Origin: Saprospiraceae bacterium
GTDB taxonomy: Bacteria; Bacteroidota; Bacteroidia; Chitinophagales; Saprospiraceae
Assembly: GCA_023300665.1 (NCBI GenBank)
Contig: JALZUU010000419.1
Location: forward strand, 1 to 37,512
Reading direction: 5' to 3'
Length of the DNA: 37,512 bases
The position numbers and the translations under genes were made by a program. Under the pieces are notes generated by a model. The model had not been told where the DNA came from. It saw only the letters and a list, made by a program, of their open reading frames with translations, and ran no database searches. Below are positions 7,759 through 15,492 of the stretch, piece after piece (within the stretch, counting starts at the first letter, position 1; the number at the start of each line of letters is the position of its first letter).

Positions 7759-8424
7759 ATGAGAGATTATAAATTTGAAATAGAAATTGTTAAAGAAAAG
7801 ATGGAGGGTTATTTGACCGCTGGTAAAAAAATATTTATCACCTCTTCTTTTCAAACGCATAGTATCCCTATGCTGCACATTTTTTCTGTACTCGCTCCCA
7901 AAATCCCTGTCTATTTTTTGAATACTGGATTTCATTTTCCTGAGACTTATTCTTTTAAAAAACAGATTGAAGATTTACTACATATAAAGGTGGTTTCACT
8001 AGAATCACAGATATCCAAAATAAATCAACGGACTTCCACCGGTAAATTCTACTATGCCTTCAATCCAGATTATTGTTGCCATTTAAATAAAATCTTACCG
8101 CTGGAACCGATTTTAGCTGCTCACGATATATGGATCACCGGAGTGCGAGGTGACCAAAATGCTAATCGTAAAAGTATGGGAATGGAAGCATCAGGTGCCT
8201 TTGATACTTTGCGCTTTCATCCTATGATTAACTGGACTGCGAAAATGATCCACCAGTATCGAAAGGATTTTAATTTGCCAGAGCATCCATTAGAAAAAGA
8301 AGGTTACCTCAGTGTAGGATGTGAACCTTGTACTGAAAAGTATCTAGATGGTTCGCGAGATGGACGTTGGGGAGGAATGAAAAAAAATGAATGTGGACTT
8401 CACATAGAATTAATTAAGAAATGA
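7759..8424 (+). CDS. cysH: Assimilatory APS/PAPS reductase (CysH family)
   Basis: Reduces adenylylsulfate (APS), or PAPS, to sulfite in the cytoplasm. The N-terminal substrate loop is FITSSFQTHSIPMLH. NTGFHFPETYSF is the family signature corresponding to DTGYLFPETYRF in E. coli CysH. A CC pair (C106-C107, in YCCHLNKILPL) and a CxxC (C188/C191, in GCEPCTEKY) are the [4Fe-4S] ligands that mark the APS-reducing branch. The ECGLH motif near the end (C212) carries the catalytic cysteine. All are present, so it should be active. It sits between wzz and sugar-nucleotide genes and overlaps the next gene by four bases (ATGA). The SQD1-type gene in the same operon consumes sulfite, giving a plausible reason for its presence. 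No cysD, cysN or cysC is in view. Confidence 0.88.
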   Translation: MRDYKFEIEIVKEKMEGYLTAGKKIFITSSFQTHSIPMLHIFSVLAPKIPVYFLNTGFHFPETYSFKKQIEDLLHIKVVSLESQISKINQRTSTGKFYYAFNPDYCCHLNKILPLEPILAAHDIWITGVRGDQNANRKSMGMEASGAFDTLRFHPMINWTAKMIHQYRKDFNLPEHPLEKEGYLSVGCEPCTEKYLDGSRDGRWGGMKKNECGLHIELIKK

Positions 8425-9386
8425 ATATATTAATTACGGGAGGTTGTGGATATATTGGTTATAGTCTTGTAAAGAAAATTATAACTAATAATTCTTCGGA
8501 TAGTATCTTTTTATACGATAATTTGTCGAGTAGAAATATGAATTTCTTTATTGGAGATGAGTTGCCAAACCAAGAAAGATTGACACTTATATTGGGAGAT
8601 ATTTTAGATAATTTCTCTTTGAAAAATACATTACAAGAGAATAATATTGAAGTAGTTATTCATCTGGCAGCAAAAGCATCGACTCCTTTTGCTGATCATG
8701 ATGCTCATTCTTTTGATCAAGTTAATAATTGGGGAACAGCTTGTTTAGTTGATGCAATCGAAAGTACTCCATCTGTTAAAAAAGTGATTTATTTGAGTAG
8801 TATCTCTGTCTATGGCCACTCTCAAGGTGAAATTGTAACAGAACAAACTATTCCTGGACCGAAAACTTTTTATGGTATTTCTAAGTTGAGAGGTGAAAAA
8901 CACATTCAAAGATTGTCAAAAAATCATGATACTTACGTTATTCGTGCTGGGAATGTTTTTGGATATAATCCATGTATCCGAATTCAGTCGGTTTTTAATA
9001 AATTAGTTTTTGAAGCTCATTTTAAGAAAAGGATTGAACTTCATGGTTCCGGATTACAAAATAGAGCATTTGTACATGTATTATCATTAGCAAACGTTTT
9101 GTCTGAATTAGCCTTAGGAAATGCTACTTTTCCACGTTTGTTTAATAAGTATGATTGTAATCTTTCAATATTAAATATTGTCGAACATATTTTAGACGTA
9201 TATCCAGAAACAGAAAGAATTTTTATCGATCAGCATCTAGAGATGAGAAATGTAAAAGCAGGTTCAAAAAACATTGCCAATCCGATAATAACTAAAGAAC
9301 AACTAATAAATTATATTCAAGAGATATCAAATAATTTTACCTTTTCATCTAAAAAAACATCATATGAAGAATCTTTGGGAAAATAA
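8421..9386 (+). CDS. Extended SDR sugar-nucleotide epimerase/dehydratase
   Basis: A cytoplasmic NAD(P)-dependent enzyme acting on a nucleotide sugar; the substrate is not clear. The cofactor motif is ITGGCGYIGYSL (residues 4-15). The catalytic serine region is YLSSISVYGHS, and the YxxxK pair is in FYGISKLRGEK. The length of 321 aa is normal for GalE-like extended SDRs. The segment after YGISK (VIRAGNVFGYNP) matches the usual substrate-binding region. It overlaps cysH by four bases and the next SDR gene by 23, so it is translated as part of a tight run. It most resembles UDP-glucose 4-epimerase-like proteins, but the C-terminal substrate domain is divergent. Confidence 0.75.
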   Translation: MNILITGGCGYIGYSLVKKIITNNSSDSIFLYDNLSSRNMNFFIGDELPNQERLTLILGDILDNFSLKNTLQENNIEVVIHLAAKASTPFADHDAHSFDQVNNWGTACLVDAIESTPSVKKVIYLSSISVYGHSQGEIVTEQTIPGPKTFYGISKLRGEKHIQRLSKNHDTYVIRAGNVFGYNPCIRIQSVFNKLVFEAHFKKRIELHGSGLQNRAFVHVLSLANVLSELALGNATFPRLFNKYDCNLSILNIVEHILDVYPETERIFIDQHLEMRNVKAGSKNIANPIITKEQLINYIQEISNNFTFSSKKTSYEESLGK

Positions 9387-10413
9387 AAAAGTGCTGATCA
9401 CAGGTGTGTGTGGAACAGTAGGGGCCGAGTTGTTAAAACAATTGCTCGATATGGATGTAGAATCCATTGTTGGGATTGATAGTAACGAAAGCGAATTGTT
9501 TTTTGCGACTCAACCTTTTCAAAATAATGATAAAATAAACTTTTATTTATGTGATATTACCAATAAATCTGAAATGAGGAGGTTGCTTAAAAATGTAGAT
9601 ATTGTATTGCATGCTGCTGCTCGTAAACATGTGATTCTTTGTGAAAAGTCTCCTTCTGAAGCAGTCCGTACAAATATTGTTGGAACACAAACATTAATTG
9701 ATGTTGCTTTAGAAATGGAAGTCGAAAGAGTTTTATTTACTTCTTCTGATAAAGCAGTAAATCCAACGAATGTAATGGGTACCTCTAAGTTAATGGGAGA
9801 ACGCTTAATGACCGCTGCGAATGCTTCAAAAAAGGGGCAGTATCCTATTTTCGCTTCTACGCGTTTTGGAAACGTATTAGGTTCTAATGGGTCGGTTATT
9901 CCTTTATTCAAAAAACAAATATTGAATGGTGGACCAGTGACTTTAACAGATGAAAAGATGAGTCGTTTTGTAATGACTATTGAAGAAGCAGCTAAGATGG
10001 TTTTACAATCTGTCTTTTTAGCTCATGGGGGAGAAGTATTTGTTACAAAGATGCCGATTATTCAAATTAAAGATTTGGCAACTTCTATGATTGATATCAT
10101 AAAAGAGAAAGAAGATATTCTTACAGGTATCGATATTACAATAATTGGAGCGAAAGCTGGAGAAAAAATGTACGAGGAATTAATCAGTGACGAAGAAATT
10201 CGACGTACAGTAGAGATAGAAAATTTCTTTGCGGTACTACCGGCATTTAAGTCTGTTTACAAGGATATTGAATATACCTTCAATGGAATGAAGCAAACTA
10301 AAGTTAATAAAATGTATCGTTCTGATTTGGAGCCCTCAATGAATGGGCAAGAGTTAAAGGACTACCTAATAGAAGAAGAATTGTTGTATAGGAAGGATCA
10401 GGTTAAAGTGTAG
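9364..10413 (+). CDS. CapD/FlaA1-like UDP-HexNAc 4,6-dehydratase/epimerase (soluble)
   Basis: Predicted to oxidise C4 and dehydrate UDP-N-acetylhexosamine at C5-C6 (FlaA1, PseB and CapE type), starting a deoxy-amino sugar pathway. The cofactor motif is ITGVCGTVGAELL. AARKHV and TSSDKAVNPTNVMGTSK are the hallmark motifs of the PF02719 family; in this family the SxDK segment replaces the usual SDR Ser/Tyr layout. RFGNVLGSNGSVIPLF and SRFVMTIEEA are also conserved. It is 349 aa with no N-terminal membrane part, so it is the short soluble form. It overlaps the preceding SDR gene by 23 bases. The initiating-sugar module further on has a second, different member of this family. Confidence 0.85.
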   Translation: MKNLWENKKVLITGVCGTVGAELLKQLLDMDVESIVGIDSNESELFFATQPFQNNDKINFYLCDITNKSEMRRLLKNVDIVLHAAARKHVILCEKSPSEAVRTNIVGTQTLIDVALEMEVERVLFTSSDKAVNPTNVMGTSKLMGERLMTAANASKKGQYPIFASTRFGNVLGSNGSVIPLFKKQILNGGPVTLTDEKMSRFVMTIEEAAKMVLQSVFLAHGGEVFVTKMPIIQIKDLATSMIDIIKEKEDILTGIDITIIGAKAGEKMYEELISDEEIRRTVEIENFFAVLPAFKSVYKDIEYTFNGMKQTKVNKMYRSDLEPSMNGQELKDYLIEEELLYRKDQVKV

Positions 10414-10571
10414 AAGCTAACTAATTTTATAATACTATTATCTTGACGTACCTGAGTTTTGAAATTTTAATAATGTCAAATGAGCTGGAGTTGCTCTGGT
10501 GATGAGATTGTAATCATTCTTTTCAAAACTCTAACCTTGTCAAATAATTTATACCTTCAAAAAAAATATCA
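10414..10571. other. Intergenic gap without a gene
   Basis: A 158-base AT-rich gap that interrupts an otherwise tight operon. It has a TTGACG at about 10444 but no convincing TAnnTTTG partner, and only short imperfect dyads such as GAGC/GCTC and GATT-GT-AATC. I see no ORF, terminator or RNA gene. An internal promoter or an old gene-insertion boundary is possible but not shown. Confidence 0.3.
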
Positions 10572-11339
10572 ATGTCAAATTTAACAAATTTATTTTACCG
10601 AATTCAATTTAAATTACTTAGGCTTTTTCCATTCTCAATCAATTCTTTGGTGCGAATAAAATCAGGTCCCCTAAAAGGATACAAATTTTGTGTAGGTGCC
10701 GGGAATGATTTTCTTTTTGGTACTTACGAAGAGGATGCCTTAAAGACCTTTTTGAGTAAAATAAAAGAGAACGATGTAATCTATGACTTGGGAGCAAATG
10801 CTGGCTATCATTCTTTGGCTATGGCAAATAAGACCAAGAATTCGATTTATGCTTTTGAACCTTTTCCGCTAAATATTTTTCGTTTGAAAAAACATCTTGA
10901 AGCTAACAAGGTTAACAATGTCATTGTCAAGGAAATGGCTGTTTCAGATAAATTGGGAGTTATTGAATTTTCGAATGTACCAAAATTGGGAGGAAATACC
11001 TACATCACTGAATCGAAAAACTTCAAAGATACTTCAAACATACTGAAAGTAAACACCACGAGTATTGATGAGCTAGTATTTGGTGACAACAAAATTAATC
11101 CTCCACAAATTATGAAAATTGATGTGGAAGGGGCAGAATTTGATGTGCTAAAAGGAGCAGAGAAAACAATAAAGGAATATAAACCTATCCTCTTATTGGC
11201 TACTCACGATATGCATCTACCCGGAGTGAAAGATAAATGCCTCGATTTCTTAAAGCGTCTTGAATATAAAGTTGAAAAGACCGATGAAGTCAAAGGGGCT
11301 CATCACGATATTGAAGACTTTATCGCTTATCCCAATTAG
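10572..11339 (+). CDS. FkbM-family SAM-dependent methyltransferase
   Basis: Probably O-methylates a sugar of the repeat unit in the cytoplasm. The SAM-binding motif I is VIYDLGANAGYHSLAMA (about residues 73-90), the acidic motif II is AFEPFPLNIFRLK, and the FkbM signature is MKIDVEGAEFDVLKGAE (about 180-196). The length of 255 aa fits the family. It is flanked by gaps of 158 and 118 bases, unlike its tightly packed neighbours, which may mean it was inserted as a cassette. The acceptor cannot be told from sequence. Confidence 0.85.
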   Translation: MSNLTNLFYRIQFKLLRLFPFSINSLVRIKSGPLKGYKFCVGAGNDFLFGTYEEDALKTFLSKIKENDVIYDLGANAGYHSLAMANKTKNSIYAFEPFPLNIFRLKKHLEANKVNNVIVKEMAVSDKLGVIEFSNVPKLGGNTYITESKNFKDTSNILKVNTTSIDELVFGDNKINPPQIMKIDVEGAEFDVLKGAEKTIKEYKPILLLATHDMHLPGVKDKCLDFLKRLEYKVEKTDEVKGAHHDIEDFIAYPN

Positions 11340-11457
11340 ATTAAAATCATTTAGTATATATTAATAATACTTGTTACCGAAATTATTTAGAATTATTTCA
11401 TTCTCTCGGTCTGGTATAACTTGACTATCATTCTATTATCAAAATCAATCTTTAATT

Positions 11458-12609
11458 ATGCGAATTATTATACTTGGAGCAGATGGCTACTTAGGTTGGC
11501 CAACCTCTATGGATTTGGCAGCTAAAGGCCATGAAGTACTAGCTATCGATAACTATTCTCGTCGAACGATTGCTATGCAAACCTCTTCGGAGGCTTTAAT
11601 CCCAACTCCAAACCTAGAAGATCGGGTAAAATTGTTTCGGTCCCTAACTGGAAAAGAAATTAAAGTTTCTATTGGTGATTTAAAAGACTATCATTTTTTA
11701 GAAAATCACATTAAAGAATTTCAGCCTGATGCAGTGGTTCATTATGCAGAACAACCGTCAGCTCCTTATTCTTTGAAAGGATATGAAGAAGCACATTATA
11801 CACTGAAAAACAACCTAGAGGTAACTCACAACTTAATTTGGGCTATTTTAAAAAATAAACCAAAATGTCACATCGTAAAATTAGGAACGATGGGAGAATA
11901 TGGTTGTCCAAATATTGATATAGAAGAAGGTTGGTTAGAAATCGAACACAAGGGACGAAAAGATAAATTTTTATTCCCACGAGCTGCTGGTAGTTTGTAT
12001 CACACAACAAAAGTATTAGATACGGATTTACTTTGGTTTTATGTGCGAACGTATGATCTAAAAGTCACAGATTTGATGCAAGGTCCTGTTTATGGTTTAT
12101 CAACTAAGGAATCTGATTTAGATGATCGTTTATTACCTAACTTCCATTATGATGATATTTTTGGAACAGTGGTGAATCGATTTTTAGTTCAAGGAGTAGC
12201 AGGAGTACCACTAACAGTATATGGAAAAGGAGGCCAAGTACGAGGTTATCTTAACCTAAAAGATACTTTACAATGTGTAGAACTGGCAATCAATAATCCA
12301 GCTGGAGAGCGAGAATTGAAAATTTATAATCAGTTAACAGAGACTTTTTCAGTCAATGAACTAGCTGCAAAGGTTCAAGAAGCAGGTAAGTTAGTAGGTG
12401 TAAATGTTGAAGTAAAATCAATTCCTAACCCAAGAAGAGAACCAGAAGATCATTACTACAATCCAACATGTACTGGCTTGATAGATCTTGGTTTAGAACC
12501 AAACTTTATGACTCCAGAAGTCTTAGCGGATATGATGAAGATCGCATTGAAATATAAAGATAATATTGATGATAGTAAGATTTTTCCACGTGTAAAATGG
12601 AGTAAATAA
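11458..12609 (+). CDS. sqdB: UDP-sulfoquinovose synthase (SQD1/SqdB family SDR)
   Basis: Family members convert UDP-glucose plus sulfite to UDP-6-sulfo-quinovose in the cytoplasm, using bound NAD. The cofactor motif is ILGADGYLGWPTS, and a family-typical insertion reads DRVKLFRSLTGKEI. The active-site block KLGTMGEYGCPNIDIEEG (T144) and YHTTK (Y181, H182, K185) sit one residue off the plant numbering T145/Y182/H183/K186. PLTVYGKGGQVRGYLNLKDT, ETFSVNELA, PNPRREPEDHYYNP and a length of 383 aa also match SQD1 as I recall it. One difference is EQPSAPYS (P100), where the plant enzyme reads EQRSAPYS. It follows cysH by three genes in the same operon. A related nucleotide-sugar activity remains possible. 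Confidence 0.82.
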   Translation: MRIIILGADGYLGWPTSMDLAAKGHEVLAIDNYSRRTIAMQTSSEALIPTPNLEDRVKLFRSLTGKEIKVSIGDLKDYHFLENHIKEFQPDAVVHYAEQPSAPYSLKGYEEAHYTLKNNLEVTHNLIWAILKNKPKCHIVKLGTMGEYGCPNIDIEEGWLEIEHKGRKDKFLFPRAAGSLYHTTKVLDTDLLWFYVRTYDLKVTDLMQGPVYGLSTKESDLDDRLLPNFHYDDIFGTVVNRFLVQGVAGVPLTVYGKGGQVRGYLNLKDTLQCVELAINNPAGERELKIYNQLTETFSVNELAAKVQEAGKLVGVNVEVKSIPNPRREPEDHYYNPTCTGLIDLGLEPNFMTPEVLADMMKIALKYKDNIDDSKIFPRVKWSK

Positions 12610-13595
12610 TGAATTGGTTAATAACAGGAGGGTGTGGGTTTATTGGTAAAAATTTACTTAGACACCTTTTATCAAAAGATGAAAATCTTAAAATTAGGAT
12701 AGTAGACAATTTTTCAGTAGGTCAGATTTCAGACCTTACTTATGCAACGTCAAATGTTGATGTTGCCGGTGTTGCTACTGCTCTTGATTGGGAAAAAAAT
12801 GTTCAAATTATAGAAGGAGATATCACTGATTCTCCTTTGATGGAATTAGTAACAAAAGGAGCTGATGTAGTAGTTCATTTGGCTGCGAATACAGGGGTTG
12901 GACCTTCTGTAGAAAATCCAAGAATGGATTGTGTAACAAATGTTTTAGGAACTTTTAATGTTTTGGAAGGATGTCGTGCCAATGGAGTAAAGCGATTTGT
13001 TTTTGCATCGAGTGGTGCTCCAATAGGAGAATGTACTCCTCCTATTCATGAAGAATTAGCGTGTCATCCGGTGTCCCCTTACGGAGCTAGTAAAATGGCC
13101 GGTGAAGGATATTGTTCATCTTATTTCCGTACATTTGGTTTAGGAACAGTTGCCTTAAGATTCGGAAATGTTTATGGTCCTGGATCTACTCATAAAAGTA
13201 GTGTTGTAGCCAAATTTATTCGACAGGGATTAAACGGAGAAACCTTAGAAATTTATGGAGATGGAACTCAAACAAGAGATTTTATTTTTACGGAAGATTT
13301 AGTGAGTGCTATATGGAATGCGGCCACTATCAAAGGAATAGGTGGTGAAGTTTTTCAAATTGCGACTAATAAAGAAACGACTGTTCTTGAAGTAACTGAA
13401 AAATTAGTAGACGTATTAAAGCGACATGGCGTTCCTAATGTTAAATTAATACATGGTAATAAGAGATTAGGAGATGTGATGCGTAATTTTTCTGATACTA
13501 CTAAAGCAGAGAAAATATTGAAATGGACTTACCAGTATGATTTGGATAAAGGATTGAATGAAACAGTTAACTGGTTTTTAAAAAAAATACGATAG
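12609..13595 (+). CDS. UDP-glucose/UDP-HexNAc 4-epimerase-like SDR (GalE/WbpP type)
   Basis: A cytoplasmic extended SDR, most likely a 4-epimerase of a UDP-sugar. The cofactor motif is WLITGGCGFIGKNLL, followed by VVVHLAANTGVGPSVENP, then the SSGAPIGE region and the catalytic SPYGASKMAGE (YxxxK). ALRFGNVYGPGSTHKSSVVAKFI and YGDGTQTRDFIFTEDLV are strongly conserved in GalE/WbpP-like enzymes. In the Ser-Ser-x-Ala-x-x-Gly segment the usual tyrosine is replaced by isoleucine (APIGE). The length of 328 aa is normal. Its ATG overlaps the last base of the sqdB stop, so the two are probably translationally coupled and may act on the same sugar. Confidence 0.8.
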   Translation: MNWLITGGCGFIGKNLLRHLLSKDENLKIRIVDNFSVGQISDLTYATSNVDVAGVATALDWEKNVQIIEGDITDSPLMELVTKGADVVVHLAANTGVGPSVENPRMDCVTNVLGTFNVLEGCRANGVKRFVFASSGAPIGECTPPIHEELACHPVSPYGASKMAGEGYCSSYFRTFGLGTVALRFGNVYGPGSTHKSSVVAKFIRQGLNGETLEIYGDGTQTRDFIFTEDLVSAIWNAATIKGIGGEVFQIATNKETTVLEVTEKLVDVLKRHGVPNVKLIHGNKRLGDVMRNFSDTTKAEKILKWTYQYDLDKGLNETVNWFLKKIR

Positions 13596-15014
13596 TTGGG
13601 AATCGAAGAGCAAATTATTGTAAGTATTTACTTTATAGATATAATACTGATTACTTATCTATTTGTTAATGAGAAAAAGTGGTCTCTCTTATCCTTTTTT
13701 CTTTTTCTTGGAACTGCTATCATGTTTGCTTCTAATGTGCCTATCATTTTTTATGAACACTACATTGGAGATGATGATATTTACTTTACTTTGCCCTATT
13801 TAAGCATTTTTAAAGGGACGATAATCAATTTAGTATTTCTTATTTTTTGGCAACTTGGATTTTTACTTGGAATAAAAATGAAAATTACTGAAAGTAATAA
13901 ATTTGTCTCTGAACGAGATATCAAATTTGGCTTATTTTTCCTTTTTGTCTCTGCTCTTTTTTATATAAGGCATTATAGCCAATCCTATTCTTATGCGTAC
14001 TCTAATGATCTGTATGAGGGAGGAGCATCTGTAGAGGCTAGCACCTTTGGAATATTTGGTTCATTCAAAAACTTGTTTGTACCTATTATTGGAGGGTTAC
14101 TACTGGTATTCTATCAAAGAAAAGTTAAAGGTAGACTTCCCAATCAAACTCTTAGCAAATGGATAGTCTATGCTTTGTGGTTTGCCTTATTTTTTACAGT
14201 CTATATTGGATTGACGAAAGATTTGCAAAGAGGGGATATTATCAAGCCCTTTGTATTAGTAGCACTTATCTTAATAGTAAAAGGGATAAGTGCAAAAAAA
14301 ATACTACTGAGTTTGGGCTTTCTAGCAGTATTGATCTTGTTTATAAGCCCATTTATTGATATACTTCGGATTCGTGGTTGGTACGATAAAGAGGTTAGCA
14401 TTTCGACGGTAACTGATATGCTAGAAAATGAAAAAGCATTAAAGTATGTTCAGTTATCTCAAGATAATTTTTTCTCAGCGAAAAGTTTTTTAGTGCAAAT
14501 TGCCAGAAAAAATGTACTTCCCAAATATTCAGGTGCATTAGCTCAATATGCAAATAGAGAAGGTTATGCTTATTTTTTGACTTACCCTACTATCGTAGTT
14601 GATATTATTCCCAAAGCGATTTATGGTACTAAACCATATGCTTTGTCTTCTGATGGCACACGTTCGTCTACTGCTATGGGTATTTCAGCTACAGAAAGTG
14701 GTAACGATGATTCTGTTTTTTGGGAGACAGGAGGAGGAACGCTATATTGGCAGTTTTGGTGGTTTGGTGTTATTATAGGTGGGGCATTCGTAGGATTTTT
14801 ATGGGCTATTACCTTAAAGTACGCCTTGTATGGGAATAGTTTTCTTTTTTTAATAATGATCTTAGGTACCGTACATTGGGGGTTAACTATTATTGCTGGT
14901 TTAGATAATTTTTTTCTTACCATCGTCAGAGCTGTCAAACCAATTGCAATATTTTTTATCATAAAGCTGATTTGGACAGCAGTATTTCTAAAAAAAAGAC
15001 AATATGTTAGGTAA
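13596..15014 (+). CDS. wzy: Wzy-type polysaccharide polymerase (integral membrane)
   Basis: A multi-pass inner-membrane protein of 472 aa with about ten to twelve hydrophobic segments, the first at residues about 5-22 (IIVSIYFIDIILITYLF) and the last at about 445-465. A large soluble loop (about residues 270-385) carries conserved-looking polar stretches such as SSDGTRSSTAMGISATESG and PKYSGAL, as expected for the periplasmic loop of O-antigen polymerases. Identification is by topology and by place between sugar enzymes and wzx, because Wzy proteins have little sequence conservation. The start is TTG directly after the previous stop; the next in-frame ATG would delete TM1, so I keep TTG. The 3' end overlaps the acetyltransferase gene by 11 bases. 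Confidence 0.7.
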   Translation: MGIEEQIIVSIYFIDIILITYLFVNEKKWSLLSFFLFLGTAIMFASNVPIIFYEHYIGDDDIYFTLPYLSIFKGTIINLVFLIFWQLGFLLGIKMKITESNKFVSERDIKFGLFFLFVSALFYIRHYSQSYSYAYSNDLYEGGASVEASTFGIFGSFKNLFVPIIGGLLLVFYQRKVKGRLPNQTLSKWIVYALWFALFFTVYIGLTKDLQRGDIIKPFVLVALILIVKGISAKKILLSLGFLAVLILFISPFIDILRIRGWYDKEVSISTVTDMLENEKALKYVQLSQDNFFSAKSFLVQIARKNVLPKYSGALAQYANREGYAYFLTYPTIVVDIIPKAIYGTKPYALSSDGTRSSTAMGISATESGNDDSVFWETGGGTLYWQFWWFGVIIGGAFVGFLWAITLKYALYGNSFLFLIMILGTVHWGLTIIAGLDNFFLTIVRAVKPIAIFFIIKLIWTAVFLKKRQYVR

Positions 15015-15477
15015 ATACGTCGTCATATTGTTTCGTTTAGCAAACAAAAGCTACAGACTAAAAATTCCCTTTCTTCCAAAACTTCTTCAACTTTTCATTT
15101 TTTTAATCTCTTCTTGTGAGATTAGTTATAAAGCGACGATTGGTAGAAATTTAAGACTCCCTCATCCTACTGGTATTGTGATAGCAGGAGGAGCTATAAT
15201 AGGAGAAAATGTTACAATCAATCAGCATGTTACCATTGGGGGAAACTGGGGAAAAAAAATAGATGGAAGAGCATTTCCAATAATTGGTTCCTGTATATGG
15301 ATCATGCCAGGTTCTTTAGTTGTTGGGCCAATTATTATTAATGATAATGTCATTGTTGGTGCACAATCCTTGGTTACTAAAAGTGTTGCAACTAATTCTT
15401 TAGTTGCAGGTTCCCCTTCTAGGCTCATCAGAAATCTAAATGAAGACGATATAAAAAAAATAAATTACATAAATTAG
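15004..15477 (+). CDS. CysE-like hexapeptide O-acetyltransferase
   Basis: A left-handed beta-helix acetyltransferase, 157 aa. The N-terminal helices contain SCEISYKATIGRNLRLPHPTG, close to serine acetyltransferase CysE, and hexapeptide repeats run from about residue 45 to 140 (IVIAGGAIIGENVTINQHVTIGG, then IIINDNVIVGAQSLVTKSV). It lacks the long CysE N-terminal domain, and the short form in polysaccharide clusters usually acetylates a sugar using acetyl-CoA. Since the cluster also has sulfur metabolism genes, a serine acetyltransferase role is worth bearing in mind but less likely. The ATG lies inside the wzy 3' end. Confidence 0.78.
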   Translation: MLGKYVVILFRLANKSYRLKIPFLPKLLQLFIFLISSCEISYKATIGRNLRLPHPTGIVIAGGAIIGENVTINQHVTIGGNWGKKIDGRAFPIIGSCIWIMPGSLVVGPIIINDNVIVGAQSLVTKSVATNSLVAGSPSRLIRNLNEDDIKKINYIN

Positions 15478-15492
15478 ATTTTAGAAAAGGAA

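Noticed and set aside
11340-11457. Direct repeat AATTATTT-AG-AATTATTT and ACCGA/TCGGT dyad before sqdB
   Set aside because: Short and AT-rich enough to be chance; no promoter consensus nearby, so not called as an operator.
15004-15477. Serine acetyltransferase (cysE) as part of cysteine synthesis with cysH
   Set aside because: The protein lacks the long CysE N-terminal domain and lies between wzy and wzx; a sugar O-acetyltransferase fits better, though the fold alone cannot decide.
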